Positions 1 through 5,010 of a stretch of 29,234 bases of DNA are shown here, in pieces. Both the position numbers and the translations under genes were made by a program. Each line of letters begins with the position of its first letter. Positions within the stretch are counted from its first letter, which is position 1. The stretch is from the IMG/VR virus record IMGVR_UViG_3300010396_000086, positions 1 through 29,234 of that record. One strand, 5' to 3'. Under the pieces are notes generated by a model. The model did no database searches, had not been told where the DNA came from, and was given only the letters and a program-made list of their open reading frames with translations. The stretch comes from a virus.

Positions 1-2
1 AG

Positions 3-926
3 GAGCAAACATGCTACGATAGCTTAAATGCTATTACACCTACAAATCCTAATGGCTGGACTATTAATCATATATCCATACATGACAACCGGATAATAAA
101 AACAAACCAGGAGGGAATGTATTTAGGTTCAACGGATCCGAACGGCGCAAGAGGGGTAAGGTGTAGTATTAAAATAAATGGAAAAGATACAATGGTTACA
201 CAATATCCTATTGCCGAGCGACTATCAGATATACAAGTATATAATAACTGGATCGACAGCACCAACCGTTCAGGAATACAATTATCAGGCGGTACGGGTA
301 CAGGTAACAGGATTTATAACAACCACGTCACTCATTGCGGTTTTGAGGACAACACGGCGCAGGGAGCAGGTATTTGGTTCGGCGGGTTTACTAACGGTAA
401 GATTGACCATAATTTCATTAGCAGTACGTTTCTAAGTGGTATATTCCTACTCGGTGCAGGCTGGCAGTACGTCGACAGCAATACAATTGATAGTAGCGGA
501 ATGTTAGGCTCATTGCGTGCTAATGGGATGGCTGGGATAGCTGCCGATACCCGAAGGACAGGCAACCCAGTAGATAGTGCCTACGTTTCGATTGTGGGCA
601 ACATAATACATCGAAATACAGATACTACAATACATGTTATGGATACCTACTGCTGTTATTGTAAGGGGAATGTGATATGTGGAAATTATGGAGTAAATCC
701 CGCTAATTTCAATATTATTCCTACGCTACCTAAGATTGACGCTACCAATGTAACGTTGGATAAAAACAATGTGCCGTTTACTTTTACGAGTGCGTGTAAT
801 GCTGTTGTGCCGCCTCCTGTTATTGTTCCTATATGGGACACTACAAATTTAGGCGCTATGAATGTGAAATCAGTTCTCAAGATTGATAGCAACGGAGTAA
901 CAAAAAGCTACATTTTTAAATTGTAA
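3..926 (+). CDS. Right-handed parallel beta-helix protein, 3' part only
   Basis: The reading frame is open from the window edge (base 3) to TAA at 924-926, so the 5' end lies outside; the first in-frame ATG is at 117. The protein shows the short, irregular, Asn/Gly/Ile-rich repeats of a right-handed beta-helix (NosD/pectate-lyase-like folds), for example 'YNNWIDSTNRSGIQL', 'IYNNHVTHCG' and 'IDHNFIS', each turn about 22-25 residues. A cysteine-rich patch (CCYC) follows, then a proline hinge (VVPPPVIVP) and a short C-terminal tail. Such folds occur in phage tailspikes and in secreted polysaccharide-active enzymes. No catalytic residues can be assigned, and without the N-terminus I cannot say whether it is a virion protein or a secreted enzyme. 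Confidence 0.75.
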   Translation, partial: EQTCYDSLNAITPTNPNGWTINHISIHDNRIIKTNQEGMYLGSTDPNGARGVRCSIKINGKDTMVTQYPIAERLSDIQVYNNWIDSTNRSGIQLSGGTGTGNRIYNNHVTHCGFEDNTAQGAGIWFGGFTNGKIDHNFISSTFLSGIFLLGAGWQYVDSNTIDSSGMLGSLRANGMAGIAADTRRTGNPVDSAYVSIVGNIIHRNTDTTIHVMDTYCCYCKGNVICGNYGVNPANFNIIPTLPKIDATNVTLDKNNVPFTFTSACNAVVPPPVIVPIWDTTNLGAMNVKSVLKIDSNGVTKSYIFKL

Positions 927-929
927 AAG

Positions 930-1135
930 ATGACTATAGAAGATATTAAACAAGGCTTAAGCTGGAAGTCTAAAAATGGTCTTTTCTATTCAATTTTAGA
1001 AGTAGGAAATTCATCCCAATTATTGAATACTATTCAGAACAAATGCCATATTCATTTCAAAAAACAATGAAAAATATTGATATTATTTGTGGTTTTGAAA
1101 TAGGTATTTTCAAGAGAATAGGTGTAACAGATTAA
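930..1135 (+). pseudogene. Small unknown gene, apparently frameshifted
   Basis: An ATG at 930, four bases after the beta-helix stop, opens a frame that reads 46 residues (starting MTIEDIKQGLSWKSKNG) to TGA at 1068-1070. From about 1010 the -1 frame becomes the more protein-like one (PIIEYYSEQMPYSF, then IDIICGFEIGIFKRIGVTD) and runs to TAA at 1133-1135. One base gained or lost near 1005-1015 would join both into one protein of about 68 residues. I see no slippery heptamer there, so a mutation or sequencing error is likelier than programmed shifting. The function is not recognised. Confidence 0.4.
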
Positions 1136-1175
1136 CCCCCAACAAAAACAATTATTAATATAAAATAGAAAAAGT

Positions 1176-1481
1176 ATGAAACTAACTGCGCATCAAAGGG
1201 AATATTTCTTATCTCATTTCAATAAATGTATTCGAGTATTAGACGAAAGACTTTGTTGGTATAGGGATTGTTTATTAGAAACAATGGAAAAACATGACTT
1301 TAATCGTAAATACGGAGATTCTTTTTTTCAAGAAGTATCATTGCAAGCATTTTTTAGGTATATACAGGTGTTTCACGATGATTTCATCGAATTGGTTAAA
1401 AACAGTCAAGAAGCAAATTTAATTATCAACGATGTTAATGAAGGAAATTATGATAATGGCGAAGATTTAGTATTGGTATAA
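1176..1481 (+). CDS. Hypothetical protein (101 aa)
   Basis: The frame starts at ATG 1176 after an A-rich leader (AATATAAAATAGAAAAAGT), typical of Bacteroidota initiation without a Shine-Dalgarno site. The protein is predicted to be mostly helical and rich in aromatic residues (WYRDCLLE, AFFRYIQVFHDDF), with an acidic C-terminus (NEGNYDNGEDLVLV). It has no signal peptide or membrane segment, so it should be cytoplasmic. I do not recognise a family. It is the first intact gene of a plus-strand run of small genes reaching 2646, the kind of accessory cluster often found at phage module borders. Confidence 0.6.
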   Translation: MKLTAHQREYFLSHFNKCIRVLDERLCWYRDCLLETMEKHDFNRKYGDSFFQEVSLQAFFRYIQVFHDDFIELVKNSQEANLIINDVNEGNYDNGEDLVLV

Positions 1482-1532
1482 CTAACCTATCCGCATTCCT
1501 TGCTCCCGTTGGTAGTCTGTGTAAATTCGTGT

Positions 1533-1697
1533 ATGGACTACAAGATGCCGCCGGGTTACGAGCTAAAGGAAAAGGTTATTAACGGGAATAAAGCCTATGA
1601 GATATGGAAGGACGGGGTGATTATATACAATACAAAGGTGTGGAGAGATTTTAACGGGAAGATTGTAAAAATATTAAAACATGGCAGAAATAAATAA
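1533..1697 (+). CDS. Hypothetical protein (54 aa)
   Basis: I chose ATG 1533 (MDYKMPPGYELKEK). The frame is open further upstream to a TTG at 1500, but those residues look unlike the rest; ATG 1545 is another option. The protein is small, basic and probably beta-rich (AYEIWKDGVIIYNTKVW, then FNGKIVKIL), with no signal peptide or membrane helix. Its last 17 bases overlap the next gene, which suggests translational coupling. Function unknown. Confidence 0.5.
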   Translation: MDYKMPPGYELKEKVINGNKAYEIWKDGVIIYNTKVWRDFNGKIVKILKHGRNK

Positions 1698-1932
1698 ACC
1701 AGAAAGAAAGTACGTTCTAAGTTTAGAATTGGGAGCAGATAGTATAGATGATATTTACAATGAATTAAATCATATTATCTATACATTGCAAACTCATCCT
1801 AATGAAGAAAGACATATAGCCTCTGGTGGATATCATTCTGGGTTTGATCTAAAGCTAAGGCACAATGAAGGCCAAACACATGATAATTATATCGATCAAT
1901 TAAATCAATACATAAAAGATAAAAAGCTATGA
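1681..1932 (+). CDS. Hypothetical protein (83 aa)
   Basis: ATG 1681 lies inside the 3' end of the preceding gene, with the A-rich stretch GTAAAAATATTAAAAC in front. The sequence begins with a strand (KYVLSLELGADS), then a helix (IDDIYNELNHIIYTLQT), then a His/Gly-rich loop (HIASGGYHSGFDLKLRHNEGQTH) and a C-terminal helix. The layout resembles small cytoplasmic phage proteins of unknown function; no family is recognised. Its end overlaps the next start by four bases (ATGA), which supports both genes being real. Confidence 0.6.
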   Translation: MAEINKPERKYVLSLELGADSIDDIYNELNHIIYTLQTHPNEERHIASGGYHSGFDLKLRHNEGQTHDNYIDQLNQYIKDKKL

Positions 1933-2198
1933 CATATTCCGAAAACTTACAAGCGAGAGCCGAAGAAATGGCGAAGACTTTTTATGAAGGTAGTTGGGAT
2001 GATATTGGGGAACATCAAGACGATGCAATAGAAGCAGCCTTACCACTTGCCGCCATGTGCCTTCAAAAAGAAGCAGAAGCATATGAAGTAGGATTTAAAG
2101 ACGGTTGTGAAAATGTGTTTATTGACGACCAAGATTACGACTATACTGGAGACAAGAAAGAATTTATGCAACGCCTCGGCTTGATCGAAAAAGAGTAA
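1929..2198 (+). CDS. Hypothetical acidic protein (89 aa)
   Basis: The start ATG 1929 overlaps the preceding stop in an ATGA arrangement. The protein is strongly acidic and helical (ARAEEMAKTFYEGSWDDIGE, then LPLAAMCLQKEAEAYEVGF), followed by an Asp/Tyr-rich loop (FIDDQDYDYTGDKKEF). There is no signal peptide or membrane helix. It is not recognised as a known family; very acidic small phage proteins sometimes act as inhibitors or nucleic acid mimics, but nothing here shows that. Confidence 0.6.
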   Translation: MTYSENLQARAEEMAKTFYEGSWDDIGEHQDDAIEAALPLAAMCLQKEAEAYEVGFKDGCENVFIDDQDYDYTGDKKEFMQRLGLIEKE

Positions 2199-2208
2199 AT
2201 TTGATGGT

Positions 2209-2301
2209 ATGTTAGATATAATAGAAATAATATTTTTATCTATGATAATTGTCGGAATATTAATGATGCTCGTTGGTATATCTGGAAATCGTAGAAAATA
2301 A
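2209..2301 (+). CDS. Single-pass membrane microprotein (30 aa)
   Basis: ATG 2209 to TAA 2299-2301 encodes 30 residues: a short acidic head (MLDIIE), one hydrophobic helix of about 20 residues (IIFLSMIIVGILMMLVGI) and a basic tail (SGNRRK). Spacing fits the run: 10 bases after the previous stop and 9 bases before the next start. The topology would place the basic tail in the cytoplasm. Function unknown; small inner-membrane peptides of this kind occur among phage accessory genes. Confidence 0.45.
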   Translation: MLDIIEIIFLSMIIVGILMMLVGISGNRRK

Positions 2302-2310
2302 TAATAACTT

Positions 2311-2646
2311 ATGAAACACACTTTAACATTAATCATGCTTTTTGTAGTAGTAGGAAGCTGGGGGCAGAATGCCGATACAATAAAGAAAGGATGGATACAA
2401 ATAAATGATAAAACTTGGATTCATAGTGAGCCTGAAATTACAATTACCCCAGAAAAGAACCCTAACCCAGTAGCCTATTTAACGTCCTATGGAAGGACAA
2501 TAATTGCAATTAATAGGAAATACATAATTGTATTTAATGACAGTGGAAATATTATAGGAAAAATAGCCTATAAAGGACAACTTGAAATGGGTAGTAGATA
2601 CGATTCATTTAAAACATTTACTCCTATAAACTTGGATAGCCTTTAA
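2311..2646 (+). CDS. Secreted hypothetical protein (111 aa)
   Basis: The N-terminus is a signal peptide: basic MKH, a hydrophobic core (TLTLIMLFVVVG) and a likely cleavage after SWGQ, a form common in Bacteroidota. The mature part of about 90 residues is probably beta-rich (GWIQINDKTWIHSEPEITI, then KYIIVFNDSGNIIGKIAYKG) and should lie in the periplasm or outside. No catalytic motif is seen. The gene ends tail-to-tail with the endolysin gene, the two stops overlapping by four bases, so this marks the border between the plus-strand cluster and the minus-strand late block. Confidence 0.6.
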   Translation: MKHTLTLIMLFVVVGSWGQNADTIKKGWIQINDKTWIHSEPEITITPEKNPNPVAYLTSYGRTIIAINRKYIIVFNDSGNIIGKIAYKGQLEMGSRYDSFKTFTPINLDSL

Positions 2647-3140
2647 TTAAACCCATCCACTCTTTTCAGCCATCCTTTAATAAACGTCGGCTGATTCAGT
2701 GATAAGTAATACTGCCGTCTTGCTTCTTTGTATTGATCGAATAAAGTATCTGGAGCGTTGTTTACAGCCTGCAAAGTGAGATTGCCGAATATCCCGTCCT
2801 CTGTTAGATTAAGCAGGTATTGCAGTATTTTAATAGCCTGTCCGCTTGTTACATGAAAGTCGAAAATAAGGTCGGCCAACCTCTGGCTATCTATATAATC
2901 ACCCTTTATCGCATCCCAATAATACCTCTTGTACCATTGCTTTACATCGGCCTCGAGATCGGGGATTATCTCACCATCCTGTAATGGCATATACCCTTTC
3001 AATTTCTCCCATATCGGGCATTTAGGATCATACTTTTGAGTGAGCCCTCTATAAGTAATACCTCCTTTGTCAGCGCGGTTATTGCTATACCCACCTTCAA
3101 AGGAGGCTGTTATTGGATATGAGTGTAGGAAGTCAGCCAT
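2643..3140 (-). CDS. Endolysin, glycoside hydrolase family 108 lysozyme
   Basis: This is the phage cell-wall hydrolase that cuts glycan strands of peptidoglycan at lysis. The N-terminus carries the GH108 signature FEGGYSNNRADKGGITYRG; the Glu at residue 15 is the expected catalytic acid. Residues about 85-165 (IKILQYLLNL..DGIFGNLTLQAVN) match the peptidoglycan-binding domain usually fused to this family. Total length (165 aa) fits family members. There is no signal peptide, so it needs a holin; candidates lie upstream at 4222-5000. It is the last gene of the late block, converging with the secreted protein at 2311-2646. Confidence 0.9.
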   Translation of the reverse strand: MADFLHSYPITASFEGGYSNNRADKGGITYRGLTQKYDPKCPIWEKLKGYMPLQDGEIIPDLEADVKQWYKRYYWDAIKGDYIDSQRLADLIFDFHVTSGQAIKILQYLLNLTEDGIFGNLTLQAVNNAPDTLFDQYKEARRQYYLSLNQPTFIKGWLKRVDGFN

Positions 3141-3178
3141 TTATCAAGGTGTGCTCATACTGGATCAAGTGGGCCATC

Positions 3179-3628
3179 TTACGCAGTTTGAGGTGTTTTT
3201 TGATAATCTGCAAATTCAGCCTCAGCCAATTGTCTTGCTTGATTCACACTAAGTTTATTGCCACTCATGGCACGAATGATAAGCGCCGCAAGATTACCCA
3301 CCCATAAATGCTTCGATAGTAAATTATACTTTTTAATATCGTTTGCGAATTCAAGTAATTTTCCTTCTATAGTGGTTTGGGTTATTACATCATTTGCAAT
3401 GTAGCCGCCTTCTATTAAATCCGTAAGAGCAATATCTGCGGCATTTTTGATTTCTTCTTCAACTGCGCCGCCAGTAAAAGTTGCTATTATTGCATCAATA
3501 GTTGCATTGTCGATTATCCCTTTAAACTTTTCCATTACAGCTATTACTGTAGGTAACTTTGGTTTCAACCCTACTACGAGAACTTCAATTTTCTCTAATT
3601 CTGCATGAATAAACTCTTTAATACTCAT
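3179..3628 (-). CDS. Hypothetical helical protein (149 aa)
   Basis: ATG 3628 follows an A-rich leader (TAAAACCAAAAACA). The protein is helical throughout, with repeated Ile/Ala-rich segments (PTVIAVMEKFKGIIDNATIDAIIA, then IKNAADIALTDLI) and an Ala/Glu-rich tail. The hydrophobic stretch LWVGNLAALIIRAMSG (about 108-123) is short for a membrane helix and has an Arg in it. No family is recognised. It sits between the spanin-like pair and the endolysin, 38 bases before the latter, so a role in lysis or in the late particle is possible but unproven. Confidence 0.6.
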   Translation of the reverse strand: MSIKEFIHAELEKIEVLVVGLKPKLPTVIAVMEKFKGIIDNATIDAIIATFTGGAVEEEIKNAADIALTDLIEGGYIANDVITQTTIEGKLLEFANDIKKYNLLSKHLWVGNLAALIIRAMSGNKLSVNQARQLAEAEFADYQKTPQTA

Positions 3629-3678
3629 TGTTTTTGGTTTTATTTGTTAAAAATTATACTTTTATAAAAACTTAATAC

Positions 3679-3861
3679 ATGCCTACTCCCAATCCTGAAA
3701 TTTGCACTACTACTGATTATGCAGATTATAGTTCTGCCTGTTCTGCAGCCGCATCTACAACAGCACCAACAGGATATAAACTGCTTACGGCTATCATACA
3801 ATGGTGCAAGGATACTCTACGGTACATACTAACGGTTATTTTCGTCTATCTTGGTAACTAA
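3679..3861 (+). CDS. Small antisense membrane protein (60 aa)
   Basis: A plus-strand frame lies in the gap between two minus-strand lysis-region genes. It has a Thr/Ala/Ser-rich N-terminal half (ICTTTDYADYSSACSAAAS) and a hydrophobic C-terminal helix (LRYILTVIFVYLGN). The leader is A/T-rich (ACTTTTATAAAAACTTAATAC). Its last 33 bases overlap the 3' end of the opposing gene. Codon use looks coding, and no minus-strand frame fills this gap, but the gene is short and in the wrong orientation for the late block, so I hold it as probable only. Function unknown. Confidence 0.45.
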   Translation: MPTPNPEICTTTDYADYSSACSAAASTTAPTGYKLLTAIIQWCKDTLRYILTVIFVYLGN

Positions 3862-4107
3862 TTTTATCACTCTATAGTGAAATAAGTCTTTTGCTATCTT
3901 GGTTTGCTCCTTATAATAATCAAGATCAGATAACGTGTCTTTACTGCCGCTTCTTGTCGTTACCGGAGATAACAATAGTATCATGAATAATATTAGGAAT
4001 CCTCTGCCCGATAAGAATTGCGTCCCTTTCGGTTCTTGCATCTGATTCGCGCCAAAAGTCCCTGTCTTGCCTGGTAGTTTCATACCGTTCATCACGTAGT
4101 TTAACAT
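3829..4107 (-). CDS. Possible outer spanin-like secreted protein, overlapping
   Basis: This frame overlaps the gene at 3941-4210 out of frame and continues 112 bases beyond it. The unique C-terminal part (KDTLSDLDYYKEQTKIAKD, then RVIKLVTKIDENNR) is clearly protein-like, so a gene ends here. A hydrophobic stretch (FLILFMILLLSP, residues 37-48) precedes it. The arrangement, a secreted small protein nested in an inner-membrane coiled-coil gene next to the endolysin, is that of Rz/Rz1 spanins. However, there is no lipobox cysteine, so it is not a standard Rz1. The start is uncertain: ATG 4107, 4041 and 3984 are all in frame. Confidence 0.5.
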   Translation of the reverse strand: MLNYVMNGMKLPGKTGTFGANQMQEPKGTQFLSGRGFLILFMILLLSPVTTRSGSKDTLSDLDYYKEQTKIAKDLFHYRVIKLVTKIDENNR

Positions 4108-4210
4108 TATCCTGGTATAACTCTATTACAGCCCATGCCAACCCTAAGATTATTATCTCCTTCGTGTACTTCTGTAATGCTTCTAAGTTTTCCTTGTCCC
4201 ATATAGCCAC
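3941..4210 (-). CDS. Possible inner-membrane spanin-like protein (89 aa)
   Basis: The protein has a short cytoplasmic head (MAIWDKENLEALQKYTK), one membrane helix (EIIILGLAWAVIELY, residues 18-32) and then a highly charged helix (NVKLRDERYETTRQDRDFW, continuing to about residue 65) likely to form a coiled coil in the periplasm. This is the layout of Rz-type inner spanins, which disrupt the outer membrane at the end of lysis. Position between a holin candidate and the endolysin, with another secreted frame nested in its 3' end, supports this. There is no sequence signature that proves it. Confidence 0.5.
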   Translation of the reverse strand: MAIWDKENLEALQKYTKEIIILGLAWAVIELYQDNVKLRDERYETTRQDRDFWRESDARTERDAILIGQRIPNIIHDTIVISGNDKKRQ

Positions 4211-4221
4211 CTCTTATCATT

Positions 4222-4737
4222 TTAGTTTTTTTCTATTTTTTCAACCCTTTTCAATAGCTCTACATATTTACTTTCCAGTTGGTCATATTCTTCTTTTGTC
4301 TTCATGCCTCTTACCTGGTTCATCGCTATAATAAATGAGATCATAACGACAACACTAACCATTGCGCATATAGCCTCAACGGCTGCGCCGAGCCAATAAA
4401 ATGCGACATATAGGTTTATTACCGCCATTAAGTGAGTAAGGCCACATAAGAAGATAAACACACCATACATCCACACAAAAGCTTTCCAGTTTCCGAACTT
4501 GTCTTTTATGTCCCTGTACACGTAAAACATCCCCATTGATATTACCATATACGATACGAATATCATTGCGTCAGATATGCTGTATAAGGCAATTAACCTG
4601 CTGTTCCCCCTCATGCAAAACGAATGAGGCATAAACTTTTCAAAAAGCTCATTGGTTGGTATATACCACGTAAGAATAGCCAGAAACCCGAGTATCAGGC
4701 TTGAATTTAGAAACCATATGGCCTTATTCCTGTTCAT
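4222..4737 (-). CDS. Ethylene-receptor-like (ETR1-type) membrane domain protein, no kinase
   Basis: 171 residues with four predicted membrane helices (about 8-26, 48-74, 86-108, 113-138) and a charged C-terminal helix (KTKEEYDQLESKYVELLKRV). Helices 2-4 match the sensor domain of plant ETR1 and related bacterial histidine kinases: ISD at 54-56 equals ETR1 Asp25, Tyr63 equals Tyr32, Ile66 equals Ile35, and FLCGLTH at 96-102 gives Cys98 and His102, equal to the copper ligands Cys65/His69. The stretch MPHSFCMRGN before helix 2 and FYWLGAAVEA before helix 4 also resemble the bacterial kinases. ETR1 Pro36 is Ser67 here. There is no kinase or GAF part; the gene stops after the coiled coil. It overlaps the holin candidate by ATGA and precedes the spanin-like pair, so it may tune lysis or act as a holin or antiholin. 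Homology is my recognition; the role is inference. Confidence 0.8.
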   Translation of the reverse strand: MNRNKAIWFLNSSLILGFLAILTWYIPTNELFEKFMPHSFCMRGNSRLIALYSISDAMIFVSYMVISMGMFYVYRDIKDKFGNWKAFVWMYGVFIFLCGLTHLMAVINLYVAFYWLGAAVEAICAMVSVVVMISFIIAMNQVRGMKTKEEYDQLESKYVELLKRVEKIEKN

Positions 4738-5000
4738 CAGTTATCTTTAAAATCCCATCCAAAGAATTTCGTACTAAAGTGTACAAGTGTATTTCCTATA
4801 AGTAGCCATTTGTCTATATGCTCTACTTGTATATTTGTTAACGGAAGTTGTGTGCTTATTAAAGCAAATAGGCCAGAGGTGTATAATATTGCTCTGAATA
4901 TCCAGTTTATCCAGTTTGGGGTAGGGTGGTTTAATTGTGCTAAACCTACTTTTATCACCTTTCCTGCATCTGCCTGTTGTGAATCTGTTAATTGTGCCAT
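4737..5000 (-). CDS. Putative holin (87 aa)
   Basis: A small protein with a hydrophilic head and two hydrophobic segments: WIFRAILYTSGLFALIST (about 33-50) and a weaker one, WLLIGNTLVHFSTKFFGW (about 65-82), ending in a charged tail (DFKDN). Size, topology and position at the head of the lysis cassette suit a holin, which permeabilises the inner membrane so the signal-less endolysin can reach the wall. Its stop overlaps the start of the ethylene-receptor-like gene (ATGA), so the two are likely co-translated. No holin family is certain, and the neighbour could share or take over this role. Confidence 0.5.
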   Translation of the reverse strand: MAQLTDSQQADAGKVIKVGLAQLNHPTPNWINWIFRAILYTSGLFALISTQLPLTNIQVEHIDKWLLIGNTLVHFSTKFFGWDFKDN

Positions 5001-5010
5001 AGTTTACTTT

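Noticed and set aside
2040-2336. Minus-strand frame of 98 codons
   Set aside because: Low-complexity Ile/Ser/Phe-rich shadow of the 1929-2198 gene and the membrane microprotein on the plus strand.
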